A stretch of DNA of 16,717 nucleotides, taken from assembly GCA_900313285.1 (NCBI GenBank), contig OMQP01000029.1:1-16717 (forward strand), in the 5' to 3' direction. Below are positions 1 through 5,588 of the stretch, one piece after another (position 1 is the first letter of the stretch; every line of letters begins with the position of its first letter). The DNA comes from an uncultured Pseudomonadota bacterium. GTDB lineage: Bacteria; Pseudomonadota; Alphaproteobacteria; Rs-D84. Made by a program: the position numbers and the translations under genes. The notes beneath the pieces were generated by a model, which had not been told where the DNA came from, made no database searches, and worked only from the letters and a program-made list of their open reading frames with translations.

Positions 1-194
1 GCCGTCGAAATAACTTCACGGTTTGCAAAATCTTTCAATTTGATTTTTCCGGCCAAATAAAGACGAACCAAAACGGACATTTGTTGTCTTGAATTTTTAG
101 AACTTTCTTCCAACAATGGTTGTAATCTGCTGGAAAGTCGTCCCATAATGCGCATATTTTCAGCCATCAGTTCTGTTACTTCTGCATGTGTCAT
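1..194 (-). CDS. MarR-family transcriptional regulator, N-terminal part (partial)
   Basis: The gene starts at the ATG complementary to 192-194 and runs off the left edge, so only about 64 residues are visible. It begins MTHAEVTELM and continues with an amphipathic helix and a stretch of the type seen in the first helices of MarR winged-helix regulators (a helix ending SSRLQPLLEESS, then RQQMSVLVRLYLAGKIKLKDFA). The start is supported by AAAGGAA just upstream (complement of about 203-209) and a strong promoter. MarR proteins are dimeric repressors that usually control their own promoter, and a dyad overlaps the -10 here. The wing and C-terminal dimerisation helices lie outside the window, so the family call rests on the N-terminal part only. 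Confidence 0.65.
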   Translation of the reverse strand, partial: MTHAEVTELMAENMRIMGRLSSRLQPLLEESSKNSRQQMSVLVRLYLAGKIKLKDFANREVIST

Positions 195-224
195 AATTAT
201 TTCCTTTAATTATTAAAAAACACA

Positions 225-273
225 AATCATTAAAAATCTTAACGATTATATGTATAACTATGAATAAAGTCAA
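225..273 (-). promoter_or_regulatory. Promoter and candidate operator of the MarR-type gene
   Basis: Reading the minus strand, TTGACT (complement of 268-273) is followed after 17 bp by TATAAT (complement of 245-250), a near-consensus sigma-70 promoter. A dyad overlaps the -10: AATCATTAA (225-233) and TTAACGATT (239-247), 9-bp arms with one mismatch around a 5-bp centre. A dyad of this size over the -10 is what an autoregulating MarR dimer would bind. The promoter is well supported; the operator role is inference. Confidence 0.6.
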
Positions 274-335
274 GGGGTATATTTGAAAAAAATCATAAAA
301 AATTATAAAAAATGCTCTGTCGTTATAATTTTTTA

Positions 336-363
336 TTGCAAAAAGGCAAAAGACATATATAAT
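336..363 (+). promoter_or_regulatory. Promoter of tRNA-Gln
   Basis: TTGCAA at 336-341 and TATAAT at 358-363 are separated by 16 bp. Transcription would begin about 6 nt before the mature tRNA 5' end at 376, leaving almost no leader. Confidence 0.6.
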
Positions 364-375
364 ACCAAAAGTCCT

Positions 376-449
376 TGGAGCGTCGTCTAATGGTAGGACA
401 AGAGATTTTGGTTCTCTTTATCATGGTTCGAATCCGTGCGCTCCAACCA
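376..449 (+). tRNA. tRNA-Gln (anticodon TTG)
   Basis: A 74-nt cloverleaf with encoded CCA. The acceptor stem TGGAGCG pairs with CGCTCCA, the discriminator is A, and CCA is at 447-449. The anticodon stem AGAGA/TCTCT encloses the loop TTTTGGT, which places TTG at positions 34-36. The T arm carries GGTTCGAATCC. The weak U1-A72 first pair is a known identity feature of tRNA-Gln. It has its own promoter and terminator, so it is a single-gene transcription unit. Confidence 0.95.
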
Positions 450-456
450 AAAATTC

Positions 457-490
457 AACCACCCTTCACGGGTGGTTTAATTTTTGCTTT
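457..490 (+). terminator. Rho-independent terminator of tRNA-Gln
   Basis: The hairpin AACCACCC (457-464), loop TTCAC, GGGTGGTT (470-477) is followed by a T-rich tract. It begins 8 nt after the tRNA CCA. Confidence 0.8.
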
Positions 491-777
491 TGGATCGCCC
501 GTTTGGTTCAAAGCATCGTTCGACAACAAGTAGATTTTACAAACGATGTGCAGTAAAATCGTTACGGTTGACCCGCAGCCGTGCTTTAGCACGAGCGAGG
601 GAATCCGTGCACAACATTTTTATTATTGTGTATCGAGGACACGTGCGTATTCCAGAGAGCAAAAATATAAGACTTTGGCAAGTTCGAAAGTATTTTTTAT
701 GAAAATTATGTCGTATCCGCACTTTCGAACCAGCATATCTGTTCAAAATGGTTGTGCTCGGCGGGCGAGATATAAAC
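485..777. other. Non-coding stretch, GC-richer, with several dyads
   Basis: I see no convincing gene here; the short open frames lack ribosome binding sites and recognisable motifs. The composition is visibly more GC-rich than the flanks, with clusters such as GACCCGCAGCCGTGC. Dyads present are CATCGTT (514-520) with AACGATG (542-548), CGTGC/GCACG around 581-594, and a perfect 10-bp inverted repeat GTTCGAAAGT (682-691) with ACTTTCGAAC (721-730). A short hairpin CTCG/CGAG at 757-769 lies just past the end of the S51 peptidase gene but has no T tract. The stretch could be the remnant of a mobile element or an unrecognised RNA; neither is demonstrated. Confidence 0.4.
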
Positions 778-1560
778 TTAATATTCCCTGTCTGATTTGA
801 TGACATTTTGCATTTCTGGTAGTTTTTTCGGTCCAAATACCATTTCAACAGATTTATCAACCATCCAAATTTTACCATCGTTTTCGGTATAATATTCAAT
901 ATTACCATTTGATACTTTTATCAAACTAACATCCACAGAACCATTTTCACGTTCATTGTCTTGCAACAAATAAAATTTTCCGTATTTTTTTGCGACCTGT
1001 ATTAAATCAGATTTTTTATATGTTTCATCACCAGAAACCAATTCATCAGGATATTCTATGTCTGCAGTGTTATTGTGCGGATAGATTGATATACCATCCA
1101 AATTCAAACCTGGTTCTATATGAAAATCTGGATATTCTTCACTGCATGGTGTGATAATGATATATTTTGACATTAACATAGCACCAGCACTAAATCCCAA
1201 CATAATGCCTTTATAGTTTTTTAACTCATCCATTATACCAATTTTTTCACAAAGTTCTTTTTGCTTAAACGGGTCGCCACCCATAAGCACAACAAAACTT
1301 GCATTTTTTATCATTTCTTTTGCTGCATCTGCTGACAAATCTGGTGTCATTAAATTCACAGTTTCAAATACAATTCCTGCTTTTTTAAAATTATCGGTAA
1401 AATTTGGAATATATTTTGCTTTTGTCTTTTCAATTTTTTCTACTCCACCAGGTATATAAACAATACTTTTCATATCTTTCAGTTCGGCTTTAAGCATATC
1501 GCCCAATCCGTGTCCAAAAATATTGTTAACATCAAACCCACTACAATAATATCTTGTCAT
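778..1560 (-). CDS. Peptidase S51 / class I glutamine amidotransferase-like protein (dipeptidase E type)
   Basis: A 260-residue cytosolic protein with the layout of the S51 serine peptidases (PepE, cyanophycinase-like). These use a nucleophilic elbow to cleave Asp- or Glu-containing dipeptides or related substrates. The elbow is GFSAGAML with Ser124, preceded by the usual VVLMGGDPFKQ strand-turn at 90-100, and a likely catalytic His162 follows in YPHNN. The start is the ATG at 1560, not the in-frame ATG at 1614: AGAGG lies 8-12 nt upstream of 1560, and a promoter (TTGAAA at 1609-1614, TAGAAT at 1586-1591) would start transcription downstream of 1614. It stands alone, with GC-rich DNA on both sides. 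The exact substrate is unknown. Confidence 0.75.
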   Translation of the reverse strand: MTRYYCSGFDVNNIFGHGLGDMLKAELKDMKSIVYIPGGVEKIEKTKAKYIPNFTDNFKKAGIVFETVNLMTPDLSADAAKEMIKNASFVVLMGGDPFKQKELCEKIGIMDELKNYKGIMLGFSAGAMLMSKYIIITPCSEEYPDFHIEPGLNLDGISIYPHNNTADIEYPDELVSGDETYKKSDLIQVAKKYGKFYLLQDNERENGSVDVSLIKVSNGNIEYYTENDGKIWMVDKSVEMVFGPKKLPEMQNVIKSDREY

Positions 1561-1585
1561 TATATAAACCTCTTTTGACAATTTA

Positions 1586-1614
1586 ATTCTAAATGATATA
1601 TTGCTGTTTTTCAA
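1586..1614 (-). promoter_or_regulatory. Promoter of the S51 peptidase gene
   Basis: On the minus strand TTGAAA (complement of 1609-1614) and TAGAAT (complement of 1586-1591) are 17 bp apart. The predicted start of transcription near 1579 leaves a leader of about 20 nt containing AGAGG, which fixes the ATG at 1560 as the start codon. Confidence 0.55.
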
Positions 1615-1634
1615 TAATAATAAAACTCGCGTTT

Positions 1635-1648
1635 CGCCCGCAAGGGCG
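1635..1648. other. GC-rich tetraloop hairpin
   Basis: CGCCC-GCAA-GGGCG is a 5-bp all-GC stem with a GNRA-type loop, in the divergent gap between the S51 peptidase and the GNAT gene. It lacks a T tract on either strand, so it is not an ordinary terminator. Confidence 0.4.
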
Positions 1649-1672
1649 CATGACCAATACGCAGATGAACAA

Positions 1673-1702
1673 TTAGCAACCGCGCAAAATATATGATATA
1701 AT
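1673..1702 (+). promoter_or_regulatory. Probable promoter of the GNAT gene
   Basis: TATAAT at 1697-1702 is preceded, with an 18-bp spacer, by the weak -35 TTAGCA at 1673-1678. The start codon is 31 nt downstream of the -10. Confidence 0.4.
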
Positions 1703-1732
1703 AAACATCAGAAATTAAACAAAAGATTAAAA

Positions 1733-2248
1733 ATGGATATTAAAATAAGAGATGCAGTCCCAGAAGATGCCAAAGCAATACAAAATATTATTGCCTTTGG
1801 GTACAGGCGCTCTTTTGCCGAATTACATACACCGGAATATTTAGAAAATAAAATCCAAGAATATTTAAGCCCTGCCAAAATAGAAAAAATGGCAAATATC
1901 ATTCGCGACAAAAATTCAGTAAACATCGTTGCCACAGACCAAGATGATAATGTTGTTGGTTCAATAGGTGGAACGAAAGATGAAAACGGTAATTGGGAAT
2001 TGATTGCCTTATATGTAGATGACAAAGTGATAGGCAACATAAAATTTGCACTTAATTTGGTTAAGGAATTTTCAAAACGCGTTAAACAAGATGGCGCAAA
2101 CAAATTTACTACGGGAACACTAACAGGCAGCAGAGTATGTAAATTATACGAATTATTAGGTGGTAAAAAAACAAAAGAATTCATAAACGAAAAACGCGAT
2201 AATGTATCAGAAACAGAATTTGAATTTGATGTAAGTAGATTCCTTTAA
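1733..2248 (+). CDS. GNAT-family N-acetyltransferase
   Basis: A 171-residue protein with the GNAT fold layout. An N-terminal strand-helix (IKIRDAVPEDAKAIQNII) is typical of the family, the central strand is VVGSIGG (74-80), and motif A lies at about 88-110 (ELIALYVDDKVIGNIKFALN). The C-terminal segment VCKLYELLGGKKTKEF resembles the usual 'FYxxxGF' helix-strand. GNAT enzymes transfer acetyl from acetyl-CoA to amines. The pyrophosphate-binding loop, normally Q/RxxGxG/A, is reduced here to DDKVIGN, so CoA binding may be altered. The ribosome binding site is weak (AAAAGA). The gene is monocistronic and ends at a hairpin shared with the convergent nucleosidase gene. The substrate cannot be inferred. 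Confidence 0.75.
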   Translation: MDIKIRDAVPEDAKAIQNIIAFGYRRSFAELHTPEYLENKIQEYLSPAKIEKMANIIRDKNSVNIVATDQDDNVVGSIGGTKDENGNWELIALYVDDKVIGNIKFALNLVKEFSKRVKQDGANKFTTGTLTGSRVCKLYELLGGKKTKEFINEKRDNVSETEFEFDVSRFL

Positions 2249-2262
2249 TTTAACCAAAAATT

Positions 2263-2284
2263 AACCGGCATTTGCCGGTTTTTA
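2263..2284. terminator. Bidirectional terminator, ACCGGCATTTGCCGGT family copy 1
   Basis: The stem AACCGGC (2263-2269), loop ATTT and GCCGGTT (2274-2280) is followed by T's on the plus strand. An A-rich tract on the other side gives T's on the minus strand. It lies between the convergent GNAT and nucleosidase genes and can serve both. The core recurs at three other sites in the window. Confidence 0.8.
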
Positions 2285-2287
2285 ATA

Positions 2288-2815
2288 TTAATTGAACATT
2301 TCATTAAATATTTTATTACATTTTATTAAACTTTCACGCCAATCATCACCATTTCCATTGTCACTTATGTATTTATAACAACTGAAACTGATATTATTTT
2401 CTGGTGCATTACAAACTTTGGCTATCGCAAAAGCTTCCATATCTACTATTTCATAATCGTTATTCCAATCAGTCACAAAACTGTCCCCTGTAAAACAAGT
2501 TTTTGATTCCTGATCTGCATCATTATTCGTTAGAAATGTTGTACAACCACTATCTGGGAAACACCAATCTCTGTCAACTGTTGTTCCTATGGCATATACA
2601 CGACCCGCATCAACTTTACCTGGGTTACCCCCAGCAGAACCAATATTTATAATTTTTTTCACATTAAAATTATCTATTAACCACTGTACAGACATTGCAG
2701 CGTTTATTTTACCCATACCAGTATATAAAACATTATGTTTGTCCGAAGAAAATTCTTCTTCCAAGGCAACAACGAACCATGTTGAATCGTCTTTATTTTT
2801 TATAGATACTTTCAT
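2288..2815 (-). CDS. MTA/SAH nucleosidase-like protein (phosphorylase superfamily)
   Basis: A 175-residue protein of the purine nucleoside phosphorylase/MTAN fold. Members hydrolyse the glycosidic bond of 5'-methylthioadenosine or S-adenosylhomocysteine in methyl-cycle recycling. Landmarks occur in the MTAN order: VVALEEEF (15-22, catalytic acid Glu), YTGMGKINAA (31-40), INIGSAGG (56-63), TGDSFV (109-114), VDMEAFAIAKVC (124-135, ribose-binding Met-Glu) and KYISDN with Asp152 as the likely catalytic Asp. It is shorter than E. coli MTAN (about 230 residues), with a reduced middle segment, but every key motif is kept, so I read it as a compact functional enzyme. AAAGGAA precedes the ATG. The substrate could also be another nucleoside. 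Confidence 0.7.
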   Translation of the reverse strand: MKVSIKNKDDSTWFVVALEEEFSSDKHNVLYTGMGKINAAMSVQWLIDNFNVKKIINIGSAGGNPGKVDAGRVYAIGTTVDRDWCFPDSGCTTFLTNNDADQESKTCFTGDSFVTDWNNDYEIVDMEAFAIAKVCNAPENNISFSCYKYISDNGNGDDWRESLIKCNKIFNEMFN

Positions 2816-2845
2816 TTTTGTATTCCTTTGATATTTATCGAATAT

Positions 2846-2851
2846 ATTATA
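2846..2851 (-). promoter_or_regulatory. -10 element of the nucleosidase gene
   Basis: TATAAT on the minus strand lies 31 nt upstream of the ATG; no good -35 is visible. About 45 bp further upstream is GGGCGAAATGCG, resembling a sequence upstream of the S51 gene promoter. Confidence 0.35.
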
Positions 2852-2924
2852 TTAAACAAGATACAAAAATAAAACTAAAAATACAACAACACGCATTTCG
2901 CCCACACATCCCAACCAAAAATTA

Positions 2925-2946
2925 ACCGGCATTTGCCGGTATTTTT
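2925..2946. terminator. Terminator, ACCGGCATTTGCCGGT family copy 2
   Basis: The stem ACCGGC (2925-2930), loop ATTT, GCCGGT (2935-2940) has T-rich sequence on both sides. It lies 11 nt past the stop codon of the minus-strand glutathione peroxidase remnant. About 28 bp, including the upstream flank AACCAAAAATTA, is identical to copy 1. Confidence 0.65.
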
Positions 2947-2951
2947 GATAT

Positions 2952-3134
2952 TTATTTGTTCAACAGTTTTGATATTTCCGTGTCTATTTTTTTCATATCG
3001 TCAGTTGGTTCATATTGTGGTGTAAAACCACATTCTGTAGCTGTGTTAACTATCAGTAAAACTTTGCCACGATATTTATCCAATGAAACAGAAACACAGT
3101 CTGTATTCATAACATTTATGTCATATATACTCAT
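2952..3134 (-). pseudogene. Glutathione peroxidase with a large in-frame internal deletion (60 residues)
   Basis: Residues 1-41 match the N-terminus of thiol-type glutathione peroxidases: a strand-turn, LDKYRGKVLLIVNTATECGF, then TPQY, with the peroxidatic Cys at position 35. Residues 42-60 (EPTDDMKKIDTEISKLLNK) match the extreme C-terminus of the same family, where it follows the last strand. Roughly 100 codons in between are missing, including the FPCNQF and WNF regions that supply the catalytic Gln and Trp. The frame, the ribosome binding site (AAAGG about 8 nt upstream), a TATAAT (complement of 3162-3167) and a downstream terminator are all intact. The enzyme would reduce peroxides with thiols; this version should not fold as a thioredoxin domain. 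It may be a decaying gene or a repurposed short peptide. Confidence 0.7.
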
Positions 3135-3204
3135 ATTTTGACCTTTGTTTAATCAAGGCATATTATATCATAAAAAATACCCAAATAATAATTTTGGATG
3201 TCTT

Positions 3205-3232
3205 TTGTGCATTTTGTTTTTTATGATATAAT
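3205..3232 (+). promoter_or_regulatory. Promoter of the PQ-loop gene
   Basis: TTGTGC (3205-3210) and TATAAT (3227-3232) are 16 bp apart. The start codon follows at 3253, with CGGAA before it as a ribosome binding site. Confidence 0.5.
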
Positions 3233-3252
3233 TACACCAACGGAAAAACATT

Positions 3253-3546
3253 ATGAAAGATATTATTGCATTTATTTTATTGTCTGTTTATACAACAGCA
3301 GAATTTATGGCATATATGCCACAGATAATTCAATTATTAAGAACAAAATCTGCTGATGATATAAGTTTATCAAGTTGGATTATATGGATTATCAGTTATG
3401 TATGCTATCTTATTTATGTGTTAATTGAAAGCCCAGATTTGGGGGTTATTTTTATTATTTCCCTGGGGCTGTTTTTCTGTATAATAGTAACGATATTAAC
3501 AGCTTATTACAAAAGAAGAAAAAAACATGAACATAAACATAAATGA
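3253..3546 (+). CDS. PQ-loop / SemiSWEET-type small membrane transporter
   Basis: A 97-residue inner-membrane protein with three predicted transmembrane helices (about 4-24, 39-58 and 63-84). The PQ motif is in YMPQIIQLLRTKSADDISLSSWIIW (Pro23-Gln24), the signature loop-and-helix of SemiSWEETs, which form dimers to pass sugars. Length and topology match the family. The C-terminal tail is strongly basic and His-rich (KRRKKHEHKHK). It ends in TGA and overlaps the next gene by 20 nt in a different frame, so the two are probably co-translated. The substrate is not deducible; other PQ-loop proteins carry amino acids. Confidence 0.8.
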   Translation: MKDIIAFILLSVYTTAEFMAYMPQIIQLLRTKSADDISLSSWIIWIISYVCYLIYVLIESPDLGVIFIISLGLFFCIIVTILTAYYKRRKKHEHKHK

Positions 3547-4060
3547 TATATTTGAATTTTATGAATTACGCGTTAAATGCCACGTGGAATCTATGAATTA
3601 TTTTGCATCACTTTTGGGATACCATTTTCCAGAACACGATGGCGACAAAGTCCGCGAACCAATTCGCACCGGATATGCATATATATTCTATGAAACATAT
3701 CATAAAAACTTTCATCCAACGGCGGAATATACTGCATTATGTAATGATGCAATAAAATTACATCATTTTGCTGCAACGCATCATATTCAACATTATAAAA
3801 ATGTAACAGAAATTCCAGACATCAACCTGTATGAAATGGTTGCAGATTGGGCATCGGCAAATTTTGAACAAATGAACATAATTCACGCTCCAGAATCTGT
3901 TCCAATTCGAACATGGTTTGATAATAAAATGGCCAATCAGGGATGGAATCAGCACCAATTAGACATAATTCAAAAATCTTTTGATATCATAGAAAAAAAT
4001 ACAGATATCGAAACCATAACAAAGATTTGGCAACCTGTCCTTGAACACGCAGATTTATAG
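3527..4060 (+). CDS. DUF5662-like protein
   Basis: A 177-residue soluble protein without signal peptide. It resembles the DUF5662 family, small proteins common in phages and bacteria. The central block has spaced histidines (AIKLHHFAATHHIQHY), a short linker, then NLYEMVADWASANFEQ at about 101-116, and a C-terminal QLDIIQKSF helix. The H/HH/HY-plus-DW pattern suggests an HD-like metal-binding helical fold, but I know no proven activity. AAAAGAAG lies just upstream of the ATG inside the end of the PQ-loop gene. The 20-nt overlap makes a two-gene operon with that transporter likely. It ends in TAG. The family assignment is from recalled motif pattern only. Confidence 0.6.
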   Translation: MNININDIFEFYELRVKCHVESMNYFASLLGYHFPEHDGDKVREPIRTGYAYIFYETYHKNFHPTAEYTALCNDAIKLHHFAATHHIQHYKNVTEIPDINLYEMVADWASANFEQMNIIHAPESVPIRTWFDNKMANQGWNQHQLDIIQKSFDIIEKNTDIETITKIWQPVLEHADL

Positions 4061-4087
4061 CATTGTTTTTAAACGATTTTTTATACG

Positions 4088-4120
4088 TTGAAAAAAATAT
4101 TATATACTATAAAATATACT
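4088..4120 (+). promoter_or_regulatory. Probable promoter region of tRNA-Glu
   Basis: TTGAAA at 4088-4093 is followed by a run of TATA-like hexamers (TATACT at 4103-4108, TATAAA at 4108-4113, TATACT at 4115-4120). No single pair has ideal spacing, so the exact -10 is uncertain. Confidence 0.35.
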
Positions 4121-4125
4121 CAGTT

Positions 4126-4200
4126 GGTCCCATCGTCTAATGGTCAGGACATCAGATTCTCATTCTGACAATATGGGTTCGATCCCCATTGGGACTGCCA
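4126..4200 (+). tRNA. tRNA-Glu (anticodon CTC)
   Basis: A 75-nt cloverleaf with encoded CCA at 4198-4200. The acceptor stem GGTCCCA pairs with TGGGACT, giving a G1-U72 wobble; the discriminator is G. The anticodon stem TCAGA/TCTGA encloses TTCTCAT, so positions 34-36 read CTC. The T arm is ATGGG-TTCGATC-CCCAT. The TCGTCTA start of the D arm is typical of tRNA-Glu. CTC reads GAG only, so a TTC tRNA-Glu must exist elsewhere to read GAA, which is abundant in these genes. Confidence 0.92.
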
Positions 4201-4214
4201 AAAATATTTCACAA

Positions 4215-4250
4215 AAAACACCGGCATTTGCCGGTGTTTTTGTTATTTTT
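4215..4250. terminator. Bidirectional terminator, ACCGGCATTTGCCGGT family copy 3
   Basis: The 11-bp stem AAAACACCGGC (4215-4225), loop ATTT and GCCGGTGTTTT (4230-4240) is followed by T-rich DNA. It ends the tRNA-Glu transcript and, read the other way, that of the convergent protease gene. It is almost identical to copy 4, including the downstream TGTTATTTTTT. Confidence 0.85.
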
Positions 4251-4255
4251 TGTAT

Positions 4256-5416
4256 TTATTGTTGTAATTTTTTTATTAACTCTACAGGATTAACCAAAAC
4301 ACACTGTGCAGATTCGCTATAATAACCTGTTTCTAATCCAACATTAAAGAATTCTTCTGGTGTTACACTTGGCTTAACTTGTTTTGCCAGAACATACATG
4401 CCGGCTTCAAATGGTTTCATCCAAGACCACCCACCATTTGCATAATGCACATAATCATTAATACCATTTGGTGCAGCAGTTGTTCTGTGATCCATTGGAA
4501 AACATAATGTCTTTTTTTGAACATCTTCTGGCAAAGTCCTGTTTGATTGCCAATTAGTTTTACGATAAGATTGAAAATCGTTTGGATCTGCCAATACAGA
4601 TCTGTAAACACCATTATCATTGAACCCATATTCTTTATCAATACTTGTTGTTGTCACAAAAATCCCATCTTGTTTTGCTTTTTCTAATGCGGCTTTCCAT
4701 ATTTCTGGGTCACGAGACCAATCAGGAGCAGCAGACACAGACACAACAACTATTTTTTCGTTTTCTGGTAAACTTTCATTTATTTCAATAATTTTGTCCA
4801 ATGCTGCTGCATAATATTTTGAAGTTCTGCTTTTTTGCTCATCATTTTGAAATTGCCCGTCTATAATGTCTGCAGCGAAATAATATAATTTTGCTTTTGG
4901 TGCGACTCCAACTGTTTTTCCAACTGCTATTGAAGAAACAGCAGAACTATGCATTTCGCCTTCGTACGATTTATGGGCCAAAAATTCTTCATAATATACA
5001 AGATTATCATTATATTCATTATGTGGTGATAATGTTTGATCTATGATAGCCATTGATATACCTGTACCATCAATGCCATGTTCATGTAATAATCTAACAT
5101 TTAACCCTGGATTTTTGTGGATTTCCATGATTTGATATGGATCAAAATTAGCAGGCCATTTATTTATGTCTGACGGAAATAATGTTCCACTGTCAAAAGA
5201 TATACTTTCTGCAGAATATTTTGATAAATCTTTGTTTGTATAATCAACAGATCTTATATCCAGTTCTTGATTTGTTTCTGAATATGATACATCTTTGTTC
5301 TTAAACCAAGAATAATTTGCATAATTTGATAATTTAGAAACTACATTATCATCATAAGCATAAACACTAGAACAGGTTATAAAAGATAACAGCCAAATGA
5401 ATAAGTTTTTTTTCAT
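4256..5416 (-). CDS. Secreted subtilisin-like serine peptidase (S8 family)
   Basis: A 386-residue exported protease. A clear signal peptide (MKKNLFIWLLSFITCSSVYA) is probably cleaved after residue 20. The catalytic triad is recognisable in S8 order: Asp126 in GISMAIIDQ, His156 in GEMHSSAV, and Ser331 in GGWSWMKPFEAGMYVLA. The motifs are divergent: the classic HGTxVAG and GTSMAxP are replaced by HSSAVSS and GWSWMKP, a form I associate with the SWxxP subgroup. GVAPKAKLYYFAAD (170-183) is the usual strand after the His helix. A region of about 100 residues before the Asp may be a propeptide. The start is firm: GGAGGGA precedes it, and TTGAAA (5461-5466) with TATAAT (5439-5444) 16 bp apart lies upstream. 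It is monocistronic. The substrate is unknown. Confidence 0.8.
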   Translation of the reverse strand: MKKNLFIWLLSFITCSSVYAYDDNVVSKLSNYANYSWFKNKDVSYSETNQELDIRSVDYTNKDLSKYSAESISFDSGTLFPSDINKWPANFDPYQIMEIHKNPGLNVRLLHEHGIDGTGISMAIIDQTLSPHNEYNDNLVYYEEFLAHKSYEGEMHSSAVSSIAVGKTVGVAPKAKLYYFAADIIDGQFQNDEQKSRTSKYYAAALDKIIEINESLPENEKIVVVSVSAAPDWSRDPEIWKAALEKAKQDGIFVTTTSIDKEYGFNDNGVYRSVLADPNDFQSYRKTNWQSNRTLPEDVQKKTLCFPMDHRTTAAPNGINDYVHYANGGWSWMKPFEAGMYVLAKQVKPSVTPEEFFNVGLETGYYSESAQCVLVNPVELIKKLQQ

Positions 5417-5438
5417 TAACTCCCTCCATCATGATATA

Positions 5439-5466
5439 ATTATAACAAGCTATAAAACTTTTTCAA
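5439..5466 (-). promoter_or_regulatory. Promoter of the S8 protease gene
   Basis: On the minus strand TTGAAA (complement of 5461-5466) and TATAAT (complement of 5439-5444) are separated by 16 bp. The leader carries a strong GGAGGGA. Upstream, TGCACAGTTGTGCA (5511-5524) has perfect 6-bp arms and could be a regulator site, which is only a guess. Confidence 0.6.
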
Positions 5467-5544
5467 AAACATTTTTATTTCTTTCACGAACAATGGACCA
5501 CCTCGTAAATTGCACAGTTGTGCATGCCAAATTATATATATAAA

Positions 5545-5579
5545 AAAACACCGGCATTTGCCGGTGTTTTTGTTATTTT
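5545..5579. terminator. Terminator of gyrA-merR, ACCGGCATTTGCCGGT family copy 4
   Basis: The 11-bp stem AAAACACCGGC (5545-5555), loop ATTT, GCCGGTGTTTT (5560-5570) sits downstream of the merR-like stop codon. Read on the minus strand it is followed by a run of seven T's. Confidence 0.85.
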
Positions 5580-5588
5580 TTTATTACA

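Noticed and set aside
484..908. Open frames of 72, 84 and 123 codons between tRNA-Gln and the S51 gene
   Set aside because: They have no ribosome binding sites, no family motifs, and overlap each other or the terminator and the S51 gene. They look like chance frames in GC-richer DNA.
1561..1614. Upstream in-frame ATG at 1614 as start of the S51 gene
   Set aside because: It lies at the -35 of the likely promoter, has no ribosome binding site, and adds 18 residues before the conserved start. The AGAGG-supported ATG at 1560 is better.
1708..2184. 158-codon minus-strand frame opposite the GNAT gene
   Set aside because: It is the antisense shadow of a recognisable GNAT coding region and shows no motif of its own.
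2263..5570. The four hairpins as insertion-sequence ends
   Set aside because: No transposase gene or target duplications lie between them. Each sits just after genes with T tracts, so terminator function explains them better.
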